NCBI RefSeq assembly: GCF_001899645.1
Contig: NZ_MKVV01000035.1
Span: forward strand, 37,253 to 101,252
Length of the DNA: 64,000 bases
Direction of reading: 5' to 3'
Source of the DNA: Pseudonocardia sp. 73-21
Lineage (GTDB): Bacteria; Actinomycetota; Actinomycetes; Mycobacteriales; Pseudonocardiaceae
The translations under genes and the position numbers were made by a program. The notes under the pieces are model-generated. The model had not been told where the DNA came from, searched no databases, and was given only the letters and a program-made list of their open reading frames with translations. Numbering within the stretch: position 1 is the stretch's first letter; the number at the start of each line of letters is the position of its first letter. Positions 16,726 through 23,931 of the stretch are shown one piece after another.

Positions 16726-17415
16726 CTACCGGTGTGTGACGTGGTCCACAAGTCCGTACGCGAGGGCCTCGTCGGCGGTGAACCAGTGGTCGCGGTCGGC
16801 GTCCGCGGTGATCGTCTCGACGCTCTGGCCGGTGTGCTGTGCGGTGATCTCGGCGATCTCCTGCTTCATGGCGGCGTAGACACCGGCCCGGATCGCGATG
16901 TCCGTGGCGCCCCCGCTCATCCCGGCCGACGGCTGGTGCATCAGGATCCGCGCGTGCGGGAGGGCGTGGCGCTTGCCGGGGGTGCCCGCCGAGAGCAGGA
17001 ACTGTCCCATCGACGCCGCGAACCCGACGGCCCACGTCGCGACGTCGGGCTGGATCAGCGCCATCGTGTCGTAGATGGCCATGCCCGCGGTGACGGAGCC
17101 GCCCGGGGAGTTGATGTAGAACGTGATGTCGCGGTGGGGGTCCTGGGCGGCCAGCAGGAGCAGCTGGGAGACGATCCGGTTGGCCACCGCGTCGTCCACC
17201 TCGGATCCGAGGAACACGATCCGCTCGTCGAGCAGGCGCTCCACGACGGGGTCGGGCCCGGCCGGGGCGGCCTGGAGAACGGGGCCACGCAGAGCCGGCG
17301 GGTACGGCCGGGGATCCGGCCGGGGCGGCTGGGGGTGGACGGGCAGGGGCGGGTCCGGGTGCAGGAGCGGCCAGGGTCCGGTGGCGGTCACACGGGTTCC
17401 GGTGGGGATCGGCAC
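16726..17415 (-). CDS. clpP: ATP-dependent Clp protease proteolytic subunit (ClpP paralogue)
   Basis: A 229-residue serine protease subunit from GTG 17415. The catalytic Ser (GFAASMGQFLL), His (ILMHQPSAG) and Asp region (DADRDHWFTADEALAYGLVD) are all present, as is YINSPGGSVTAGMAIYDTM. The first 50 residues are a Pro-rich extension (HPDPPLPVHPQPPRPDPRPYP) not found in ordinary ClpP; it may be a processed propeptide. No clpX, tig or second clpP gene adjoins, so this is probably an accessory paralogue and not the housekeeping clpP1P2 pair. GAGAGGA 7-8 bases upstream serves as RBS. It is followed closely by pfkA. Confidence 0.92.
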   Translation of the reverse strand: MPIPTGTRVTATGPWPLLHPDPPLPVHPQPPRPDPRPYPPALRGPVLQAAPAGPDPVVERLLDERIVFLGSEVDDAVANRIVSQLLLLAAQDPHRDITFYINSPGGSVTAGMAIYDTMALIQPDVATWAVGFAASMGQFLLSAGTPGKRHALPHARILMHQPSAGMSGGATDIAIRAGVYAAMKQEIAEITAQHTGQSVETITADADRDHWFTADEALAYGLVDHVTHR

Positions 17416-17545
17416 GGGAGGTCCTCTCGTCGGCGGTGGCCCCGACGCTAGGGCCGTCGGTGGACGCGGTGACCCCGTGTTCGCCGAGAGCGACGATGTA
17501 CGCCGAGAGCGATCACGACGGCGCGGCTCCCGGCCGCCGCCCGAC

Positions 17546-17602
17546 GTCGCAGCCCGCCGGTCACGTCGCAGCCCGCCGGTCACCTCGCAGCCCGCCGGCG
17601 CG
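17546..17602. repeat. 19-bp tandem direct repeat, three copies
   Basis: Unit GTCGCAGCCCGCCGGTCAC at 17546-17564 and 17565-17583 is exact; a third copy (17584-17602) begins CTCGCAGCCCGCCGG and then diverges. It lies between the clpP start and the stop of the secreted M15-like gene. The third copy also forms the left arm of the hairpin at 17581-17632. Confidence 0.85.
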
Positions 17603-17632
17603 CTGCGAGGACGCACGACGGGCTGCGAGGTG
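17581..17632 (-). terminator. 14-bp perfect inverted repeat after the M15-like gene
   Basis: CACCTCGCAGCCCG (17581-17594) and CGGGCTGCGAGGTG (17619-17632) are exact inverted copies with a 24-base loop. The right arm touches the stop codon of the leftward gene at 17633, so it is well placed as its terminator. Confidence 0.65.
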
Positions 17633-18436
17633 CTACCGGCAGCGGGACGCCAGAGGTTCGCCGGAGCCGGGCCTGCGCTCGAACGACACGTGCACGTGGT
17701 CGACGTGGTTCTCCGTGTCGCCGCCGCGGTCCTCCATGCGCTGCCAGCCGTCGCCGAAGTTGATGCGCTGCTCCCAGATGACGTAGGAGATGCCCAGCGC
17801 CTCCTGGTTGGCCAGGGCGCAGGCGGCGAGCCGGTCGCCGCGCTCGCCGCGCATCATGAAGTCGACGGCGAGCCCGGACGGGTGGTCGGAGTGCCGGGCG
17901 CGGCCCGCCACGCCGATCAGGTCGGGTCGGCCGTAGAGGCAGGCCAGGAACCGGGCGGCGTCGCGGGCCCACGGCTTCACGCGGCCGAGCCCGTCGAGGT
18001 CGGCGTCGCAGGCGGTCCGCTCCCGCTCCGCCGCCAGGCCGACCGACTTGAGCAGGCCCGCGACGCTGAAACTCACCGGCTCGGGCTCGGGGGCGGCCCC
18101 GACGGGCACGACAGCGGCCAGGCGTCGCATCGGGAGGTCCGGCCCGGCCGGCAACGGGCCGGTGACCGGGGAGGTGCCGGGCGGGTGTGCGGCCGGGCGG
18201 GAGTCGGACGCGAGGCCGAGCGCGGCGGCGTCCCGAGGGGTCTCCCCGGTGATCGCCGCGGGGGCCAGGGGTGCGGCGACGACCAGCGCGCCACCGGCGA
18301 CGGCAGCGGCAGCCAGCCCGTGCCGCACGGCGGGCTCGGCCCGGTGCCGGGTGGCCGCAGGCCCGCCGGGTGACGCCAGGACCCGTCGCGCTGCCCGCCC
18401 CGGCTCGGGGCGGCCAGGAGATCGGTGCCGGGACAC
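17633..18436 (-). CDS. Secreted M15-peptidase-like protein (ARB_07466-like C-terminal domain), copy A
   Basis: A 267-residue exported protein. A basic N-terminus is followed by one hydrophobic segment (GLAAAAVAGGALVVAAPLAP), a signal peptide or anchor. The C-terminal domain (from about residue 140) has HSDHPSGLAVDFMM and HVDHVHVSF, the His/Asp and His-x-x-His pattern of the D-Ala-D-Ala carboxypeptidase/VanY-like metal fold. A cell-wall-directed role is likely but catalysis is unproven for this subgroup. Copy B lies 45 bp upstream on the same strand and shares the segments LGISYVIW.QRIN and ME.RGG, showing a tandem duplication. A hairpin follows its stop. Confidence 0.85.
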   Translation of the reverse strand: MSRHRSPGRPEPGRAARRVLASPGGPAATRHRAEPAVRHGLAAAAVAGGALVVAAPLAPAAITGETPRDAAALGLASDSRPAAHPPGTSPVTGPLPAGPDLPMRRLAAVVPVGAAPEPEPVSFSVAGLLKSVGLAAERERTACDADLDGLGRVKPWARDAARFLACLYGRPDLIGVAGRARHSDHPSGLAVDFMMRGERGDRLAACALANQEALGISYVIWEQRINFGDGWQRMEDRGGDTENHVDHVHVSFERRPGSGEPLASRCR

Positions 18437-18481
18437 GGCGGGAATCTAGCGCAGGGTAGCTGGATCGTCACGCTCAGTGGG

Positions 18482-19240
18482 TCAACAGGCGGGCGGGGGA
18501 GCTCCGGCCGACCCGGACCCGAACGAGATGTGCACGTGGTCCATGTGGTTGGCCGTGGCGCCGCCGCGGTCCTCCATGGCCTCCCAGCCGCTGCCGTAGT
18601 TGATGCGCTGGCGCCAGATGACGTAGGAGATGCCCAGCTCGTCGGCGTTGCGCAGCGCGCAGGCGGCCAGGGCGTCACCGGTGGAGCGGTCGACCATGAA
18701 GTCCACGGCCCGGCCGCCGGGGTGGTCCGAGGTGCCGGCGCGGCCGGCGACGCCGTACATCGTGGGCTCGCGGTACTGGCAGCCCAGGTACTGCGCGGCG
18801 GCCCGGGCGACGGCCGTGACCGCGCCGAGGCCGGAGGTGTCGAGCCCGCAGTCCAGGGCGGCCTTCCGCTCCGCCTCGGCCTTCGCCTCCGCCGCGCGGC
18901 GGTCGGCCTCGGCCTTCGCCGCGGCGACCTGCTTCTCCACGCGCTGGACCGCGGCCACGAGCCGGGTGGCGCCCAGGACCTCGGGCTCCGGTGCGACGGG
19001 CACGACCGAGGGGAGCAGTGCGGCCTGCGCCGTGAGGGCGGCGGGTGCCGCGGACGGCACCGGTGCGGCCGCGCCCATCAGGGACAGCGCACCGCCGGCG
19101 ACGGCGACGGCGGCGGTGCCGCGTCGGACGGGGACGGGGACGGACCGGTGCGCACCGCCGCCGGTCGCCGCGCGGCGGGGAGCCGCTGGCGCCGGAAGAT
19201 GGTGTGCGCGTCGGCCCCGGGGGGAGCGATGCCGAGCCAC
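18482..19240 (-). CDS. Secreted M15-peptidase-like protein with coiled coil, copy B
   Basis: A 252-residue paralogue of the next gene. N-terminal signal/anchor GTAAVAVAGGALSLMGAAAP, then an Ala/Glu/Lys-rich coiled coil (RVEKQVAAAKAEADRRAAEA, residues about 105-130), then the same C-terminal domain with TSDHPGGRAVDFMV and HMDHVHISF. Coiled coil plus this domain is the architecture of actinobacterial secreted cell-wall proteins related to RipA/CwlO-like hydrolases in layout, though not in catalytic domain. It probably shares a transcript with copy A. Confidence 0.85.
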   Translation of the reverse strand: MARHRSPRGRRAHHLPAPAAPRRAATGGGAHRSVPVPVRRGTAAVAVAGGALSLMGAAAPVPSAAPAALTAQAALLPSVVPVAPEPEVLGATRLVAAVQRVEKQVAAAKAEADRRAAEAKAEAERKAALDCGLDTSGLGAVTAVARAAAQYLGCQYREPTMYGVAGRAGTSDHPGGRAVDFMVDRSTGDALAACALRNADELGISYVIWRQRINYGSGWEAMEDRGGATANHMDHVHISFGSGSAGAPPPAC

Positions 19241-19435
19241 AGCCTGCCTTCCGGACCGACGGCGCGGCAGGACGGGTGGGGAGCCCCGTGGCCTTCTCGT
19301 GACCGTGCCGTCATCGATCCGGAAGCGACGCTAGGCAACCTCCGGCCCGGACGCCGGGAACAAGGGGGTCGAACCGGACGACCGCGCCGCCGGGAGCGAC
19401 GAGCGGCACTTCCGCCGGGCCACCGGCGCAGCGGG

Positions 19436-19701
19436 TCAGGGTACGGACACGCGGAACTCGTTGCCCTCGGGATCGGCCAGCACCGTCCGGCGAGGCGGTG
19501 TGGACGTCGGGGTGCAGGCGGTTCTTCGCGACGCGGGGTCCGGGTACCGGGTCGACCCACACCGCGTGCTGCGGCGTCGGCCCGGCGATGCGCACCGTGT
19601 AGCCGCGGTTCGGCGAGCCGGAGCGCGATCGACCGGAATCGTGCGGTGGCCGCGGCGTCGGTGGCGTCGATGCAGAGGTCCCTACAGGCGGCGAGCGGCA
19701 C
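19436..19701 (-). pseudogene. Remnant of a VOC (glyoxalase-like) family gene
   Basis: Reading leftward from GTG 19701, the opening ACRDLCIDATDAAATARF is the usual start of actinobacterial VOC proteins. After a frame change, WVDPVPGPRVAKNRLHPDVH continues the family pattern. After a deletion and another change, VLADPEGNEFRVSVP and a TGA at 19436-19438 give the normal VOC ending. The three parts lie in different frames, and the total is about half normal length, so the gene is dead. Confidence 0.7.
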
Positions 19702-19823
19702 GCGCCCCGACCCTACGAGGACGGTCGAGCAGGTACCGCGGACGCGCGGGCATTCCGCCGGTCTCCCGCCGCGACCAGCATCGGTCTCATGTTCACCGAG
19801 GTGGCGGGGTCGGGGCAGGGCTG

Positions 19824-20198
19824 GTGGCGGGCGTCTACACCGCGTTCTCGGTGGTGGTGATGCCGGCGTTGCGGCGCCGACCCGCGGCGGAGGGCGCGGC
19901 GCTGATGCAGGAGGTGAACCGGGTGATCGTCAACCCGGTGTTCGTGCTGCTGTTCGCCGGGACCGGCGTGCTCGCGGTGGTCGCGGCGGTCCTCGACACG
20001 CGGGCCGTCGTCGGGGCGGTGCTGTACGTGCTGGGATCGATCGGGCTGACGGTCGTCGCCGACATTCCGCTGAACAACACCCTCGACGCCGACGGGGAAC
20101 GGGTCTGGTCGCGGTACCTGTCGCGCTGGACGGCGTGGAACCACGTCCGCGCGCTGGCCACGACCGCGGCGACGGTGGCGCTGGTCGTGGCGGCCTGA
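19824..20198 (+). CDS. DUF1772-like membrane protein, N-terminus probably damaged
   Basis: About 124 residues from GTG 19824: VAGVYTAFSVVVMPALRRRP, then VNPVFVLLFAGTGVLAVVAA, IPLNNTLD and a C-terminal ARALATTAATVALVV-type segment, the pattern of DUF1772/anthrone-oxygenase-like proteins with four membrane segments. The normal N-terminal helix is incomplete: the nearby ATG 19790 (MFTEVAG...) is one base out of frame with the rest. A single-base indel or a late start are both possible. The gene sits between two clear pseudogenes, which favours decay. No function can be assigned. Confidence 0.55.
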   Translation: MAGVYTAFSVVVMPALRRRPAAEGAALMQEVNRVIVNPVFVLLFAGTGVLAVVAAVLDTRAVVGAVLYVLGSIGLTVVADIPLNNTLDADGERVWSRYLSRWTAWNHVRALATTAATVALVVAA

Positions 20199-20219
20199 CG
20201 GGGTGGACGAGACCGTCGC

Positions 20220-20623
20220 ACAGACCTGCGGCCGACCGCCGGGGCGCGGTCGCCGCGGTGCGGGCCGAGCACGACGCGGGCATGACGCGCCCGGCCTGGG
20301 ACGCGGTCGCCGATGTCACCGCGATCGGGCCGGGCACCCGCGTGCTGGCCGGCCTGATGCCCGGCGCGGCGGGTGACGTCGCCGTTCCCCACGCCCCGCC
20401 GGACGGGGAGACGCCGCTGCGCGGCCTGCTCCCGGCCGGCGACATCGGCGCCGTCGGCGAGCACGCGGTGCGTCGCGTGCTCCTCGACGGCTCCGCGCCG
20501 TTCCGGCCCGCGGACGGCTCGTACCTGTTCCGCACCACGTCCGGTGGGTCGTTGGGGCGACTCGTCCCAACCGTCCCTGACGTGCGGTTTCGATCATGGG
20601 CGGCGCACCGCCTCCGGGTCTAG
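20220..20623 (+). pseudogene. Internally deleted SAM-dependent methyltransferase remnant
   Basis: The frame has WDAVADVTAIGPGTRVL, which resembles a methyltransferase segment just before motif I, but the glycine-rich SAM-binding loop itself is absent. It then jumps to a C-terminal-like part: TPLRGLLPAGDIG, AVRRVLLDGSAPFRPADGSYLFRTT. No start codon with RBS is evident and the central core of about 150 residues is missing. I infer a decayed methyltransferase gene. Confidence 0.5.
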
Positions 20624-20633
20624 GGTCGATCAC
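20621..20633 (+). promoter_or_regulatory. -10 element of a probable leaderless promoter
   Basis: TAGGGT at 20621-20626, then 7 bases, then GTG 20634, with no ribosome binding site. The spacing is the same as at the XRE-cupin and DUF4126 genes. Confidence 0.45.
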
Positions 20634-21494
20634 GTGGCCGACTGGGACGGGCGGGGACTGCCACCGGTGGCCGCCGAGCGGGCGCGCCGGGCGGCGCAGG
20701 GCGGCGCGTGGACGTCGCTGCTGACGGTGCCGGCCGCGGCCGGGATCGACGGGGCCGGGTTCGACCCCGTCGGTGAGGTCATGGGGTCCATGGTCCAGAA
20801 GATCGGCTGGGCGGGCTACCGGGGCTGCGGCGTCTACGGCAACTTCGGCGGCGGCATGACCGTCACGTCGTCGGACCGTTCGCGCTACAGCGGTTTCGGC
20901 CCCTACGTCGACGCCCTGAACCTCGGCTACCGCACCGCACTCGGGCGCATGGCTCAGGAGGCCAGCACCATCGGCGCGGACGGCATCGTCGGTGTGAACC
21001 TCACCACCACCCACATCGACGGCGGCACGCGCGAGTTCACCGCGCTGGGCACGGCGGTGCGGGCACGCTCCACGTCGAGGCCCCACCGGCTGTTCCTCAC
21101 CCACCTCCCCGGCCAGGACGTCGCCAAGCTCGTCCAGGCCGGCTGGATGCCCACCGACCTGGTCTTCGGCATCTCCGTCGCCATCCGCCACGACGACTGG
21201 CGCACCCGCCAGCAGGCGTCCTGGGGGTCGGGCAACGTCGAGGTCTCCGGGTACACCGAGCTGATCACCCACACCCGCGCCGACGCCCGCAACCGCTTCG
21301 GCCGCCACGTCCGCGAGTCCGGGGCCGACGGGGCGATCGTCTCGTCGATGGACCTGCGCGCGTGGGAGATCGAGCCGGGCGAGAACCACCGCGACCACGT
21401 CGCGGAGGCCACCATCTTCGGCACCTCGCTGGTGCGGTTCCACACCTCGACCGCGGCGCCGACGCGATCACTGACCTACCTGCCGCTGCGTTAG
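20634..21494 (+). CDS. Protein with two YbjQ/UPF0145-like (heavy-metal-binding-like) domains, first gene of operon
   Basis: A 286-residue soluble protein. Two repeats are visible. The first (about residues 80-145) has RMAQEASTIGADGIVGVNL followed by FTALGTAVR; the second (about 215-270) has RHVRESGADGAIVSSMDL and ATIFGTSLVRF. The pattern helix ... (G)ADGIVGV ... GTAV is that of YbjQ-family domains, which form small pentamers of unknown role. It starts at GTG 20634 on a probable leaderless transcript. The next gene, with two better-conserved repeats, begins 8 bases after its stop. Confidence 0.8.
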   Translation: MADWDGRGLPPVAAERARRAAQGGAWTSLLTVPAAAGIDGAGFDPVGEVMGSMVQKIGWAGYRGCGVYGNFGGGMTVTSSDRSRYSGFGPYVDALNLGYRTALGRMAQEASTIGADGIVGVNLTTTHIDGGTREFTALGTAVRARSTSRPHRLFLTHLPGQDVAKLVQAGWMPTDLVFGISVAIRHDDWRTRQQASWGSGNVEVSGYTELITHTRADARNRFGRHVRESGADGAIVSSMDLRAWEIEPGENHRDHVAEATIFGTSLVRFHTSTAAPTRSLTYLPLR

Positions 21495-21502
21495 GAGCAC
21501 CT

Positions 21503-22324
21503 GTGACTGCAGGAGAACTGCACATCCCCGAGGACGCGATGCGGCGTCTCGCCGAGATGCGGCCCGGTCAGGCCACGAGCCTGTTCACCTCGGACCTGTC
21601 GGTCAACGAGTTCCTGCTCGTGCGCGAGGCGGGGTTCCGCCCGCTCGGGCTGGTGCTGGGCAGCTCGATCTACCACGTCGGGTTCCAGATGGGCCGCTGG
21701 AACAAGAACCAGGAGCTCACCACGCTCTCGCAGGCGATGTACCACGCCCGCGAGCTGGCGATGAGCCGCATGGAGGCCGAGGCCGACCAGCTCGGCGCCG
21801 ACGGCATCGTCGGCGTGCGGCTGGAGATCGAGTTCAAGGAGTTCGGCACCGACCTGGCTGAGTTCATCGCCGTCGGCACGGCGGTCAAGTCCGACCACCC
21901 GACGCCCGAGGGCGGCTCCTGGCGCAACAACAGGAACCAGCCGTTCACCTCCGACCTGTCGGGCCAGGACTTCTGGACGCTCATCCAGGCCGGCTACGCG
22001 CCGCTGGCCATGGTGATGGGAACGTGCGTCTACCACATCGCCCACCAGCGGTTCTGGCAGGCGATGGGCAACATCGGGCAGAACGTGGAGCTCCCGCAGT
22101 TCACCGAGGCCCTCTACGACGCCCGCGAGCTCGCGATGAGCCGGATGCAGGCCGAGGCCGAGCAGTACCACGCCGAGGGCATCGTCGGGGTGGACCTGCG
22201 CAGCCACGGGCACCGCTGGGGCGGGCACACCACGGAGTTCTTCGCGATCGGCACGGCCGTGCGCCCGCTGCGTGCGGACCACCACATCCCGACGCCCCAA
22301 CTGGTCCTCCCGCTGACAGACTGA
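21503..22324 (+). CDS. Protein with two YbjQ/UPF0145-like domains, second gene of operon
   Basis: A 273-residue protein from GTG 21503, with GGAG overlapping the upstream stop as RBS. The two repeats are closely alike: ARELAMSRMEAEADQLGADG (then IVGVRLEI ... FIAVGTAVK) and ARELAMSRMQAEAEQYHAEG (then IVGVDLRS ... FFAIGTAVR). Each is preceded by FTSDLS and a YHVGFQ / YHIAHQ segment, so the whole 120-residue unit is duplicated. No membrane segment or catalytic motif is evident. The role is unknown. Confidence 0.83.
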   Translation: MTAGELHIPEDAMRRLAEMRPGQATSLFTSDLSVNEFLLVREAGFRPLGLVLGSSIYHVGFQMGRWNKNQELTTLSQAMYHARELAMSRMEAEADQLGADGIVGVRLEIEFKEFGTDLAEFIAVGTAVKSDHPTPEGGSWRNNRNQPFTSDLSGQDFWTLIQAGYAPLAMVMGTCVYHIAHQRFWQAMGNIGQNVELPQFTEALYDARELAMSRMQAEAEQYHAEGIVGVDLRSHGHRWGGHTTEFFAIGTAVRPLRADHHIPTPQLVLPLTD

Positions 22325-22329
22325 CGCCC

Positions 22330-22752
22330 ATGACGATGGAACCCAGCGGCCTGGGCCCGATGGGCGACGTCCAGCTACTGGCCGCCACCCTGCGCTCGGA
22401 CCGCGCCGACGTCGAGTCCTACGCCCGCGTGCTGTCGGGCGCGCTGGCCGACGCCCTGCCGTCGGGGATGGTCGAGGTGGAGTACAAGCGCGGGCTCGCC
22501 GACCGGATGGCCGGCCGCGAGGGCCGGGCCGTCGCCGTCACGGTGCACGGGGAGGACCGCGAGCTCGGCCTCAGCGAAGGCGCCCGCGGCGGGGTGGAGG
22601 CCCAGATCCGCCAGATCGTGCGCGGCATCGTGATCAGCCGCCGCACGGTGGGGGTGGACGAGTGGCTGGTGGCGCTGGCAGAAGTCCTCACCAGCACTGC
22701 ACACGAGAACGCGACAGCCCGCGCAGCCCTGGACCGCCTGCTCGGCGGCTGA
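22330..22752 (+). CDS. Hypothetical protein, third gene of the YbjQ-like operon
   Basis: A 140-residue acidic, mostly helical protein from ATG 22330, 5 bases after the previous stop. It contains LLAATLRSDRADVESYARVL, a central VEVEYKRGLADRMAGREGRAV-like strand-rich part and a C-terminal helix region with WLVALAEVLTSTAHENATARA. No known domain recognised. The tight spacing means it belongs functionally with the two repeat proteins; it may be their partner. Confidence 0.75.
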   Translation: MTMEPSGLGPMGDVQLLAATLRSDRADVESYARVLSGALADALPSGMVEVEYKRGLADRMAGREGRAVAVTVHGEDRELGLSEGARGGVEAQIRQIVRGIVISRRTVGVDEWLVALAEVLTSTAHENATARAALDRLLGG

Positions 22753-22897
22753 GCGCGACACCCGAGTGGTCCGATCTTGCGGTCGGCGTCCGGAACGTGG
22801 CAACGGATGACGCTGGGGCCGCCCGGGAGAGGCAGTGGAGGTGGCGCGCCCGACCTCAGCGTGGTTTCCCCACGACCGAACCACTCTGGTGCCGCTC

Positions 22898-23836
22898 TCA
22901 GCGCACCAGGAACCACACGATGCAGGCCACGCCCGCCGCGATGCAGTAGATGCCGAACGGGCGCAGGGAGCGGGTCTCGAAGTAGGTGGTCAGGTACCGC
23001 ACCGACACGTACGCGCCGAGGCCCGAGAGCAGGCTGCCCACCAGGATCTGGGGCCGGATGCCGTCGCCGAGCGGCCCGGCGAGGTCGCCGATCTTGAGCA
23101 GTCCGGCCGCCAGGATCACCGGCGTGGCCAGCAGGAACGAGAAGCGGGCCGCGTCGGCGTGGGAGAGGCCCTTCGTCAGCCCGGCCACCATCGTGGCGCC
23201 CGAGCGGCTGATCCCGGGGCACAGCGCCGCGATCTGGGCGGCGCCGATGAGCACGGCCCGGCCCATCGGGATCGTGGCGAGCCTGCGGTCGGCGAGCTCC
23301 TCGGCCGTCGCTGCGGCGACCCGGCGGTGCCCCGACGGCACGGCCGGGATGACGTCGGTGACGGGTTCCTGCGCCTCGGACCGGCGCCGGAGCTGGTCGC
23401 CGACCAGCAGCAGCACGCCGTTGAGGGCGAGGAACGCCGCGGTCGGGATCGGGTTGCTCAGATAGGTACGGAACACCTTCTCCAGCAGCAGGCCCGCGAG
23501 CCCCACGGGAATGGTGGCCAGCACGAGCATCCAGGCCAGGCGCTGGTCGGGGTCGACCACCTCGCGCCGCGCGACGCTGGTGACGAGGCCGCGCACGATC
23601 CGCACCCAGTCGCGTCGGAAGTAGATGATCAGGGCGATCGCGGTGGCCACGTGCAGACCCACGACGAACGCCAGGTAGGGAGACTGCTTCGACGTGACGT
23701 CGAGGTCGGTCGCCCAGCTGCCGCCGACCACCGCCGGGATCAGGATGCTGTGCCCGAGGCTCGACACCGGGAACAGCTCGGCCACGCCCTGCAGACCGCC
23801 GATGACGATCGCTTCCAGCCACGAGAGGTTGCTCAT
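22898..23836 (-). CDS. uppP: Undecaprenyl-diphosphatase
   Basis: A 312-residue integral membrane enzyme (BacA family) that dephosphorylates undecaprenyl pyrophosphate to recycle the lipid carrier of cell-wall synthesis. Motif 1 is GLQGVAELFPVSSLGHS and motif 2 is PGISRSGAT; both carry the expected Glu, Ser, His and Arg residues. About eight hydrophobic segments span the length, with a variable loop at residues 150-185. Actinobacterial homologues have a similar length. It is monocistronic in appearance; a TAGTCT box 8 bases before ATG 23836 suggests leaderless transcription. Confidence 0.96.
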   Translation of the reverse strand: MSNLSWLEAIVIGGLQGVAELFPVSSLGHSILIPAVVGGSWATDLDVTSKQSPYLAFVVGLHVATAIALIIYFRRDWVRIVRGLVTSVARREVVDPDQRLAWMLVLATIPVGLAGLLLEKVFRTYLSNPIPTAAFLALNGVLLLVGDQLRRRSEAQEPVTDVIPAVPSGHRRVAAATAEELADRRLATIPMGRAVLIGAAQIAALCPGISRSGATMVAGLTKGLSHADAARFSFLLATPVILAAGLLKIGDLAGPLGDGIRPQILVGSLLSGLGAYVSVRYLTTYFETRSLRPFGIYCIAAGVACIVWFLVR

Positions 23837-23842
23837 CGGAAT

Positions 23843-23848
23843 GCAGAC
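23843..23848 (-). promoter_or_regulatory. Possible -10 box of uppP
   Basis: On the minus strand TAGTCT is followed by 8 bases and then the uppP ATG. The surrounding gap (23837-23931) is noticeably richer in A and T than the genes around it. Confidence 0.35.
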
Positions 23849-23931
23849 TAACGGCGGTGGAATTCACCGGTGACACCGCCCGGAATGCTTTACCGCCGCT
23901 TAACCGAAATGGTCTGGAAAGCCCAATCGGG

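Noticed and set aside
17546..17632. Possible small CRISPR-like array
   Set aside because: The 19-bp copies are directly adjacent without spacers, and there are no cas genes.
19311..19595. Reverse-strand open frame of 94 codons as an intact gene
   Set aside because: Only its central part matches a VOC protein; start and end of that family lie in other frames, so it was treated as part of a pseudogene.
18425..20623. Open frame of 732 codons spanning two reverse-strand genes
   Set aside because: Most of it is antisense to the M15-like genes; only the last part (20220-20623) carries recognisable protein sequence and is listed as a remnant.
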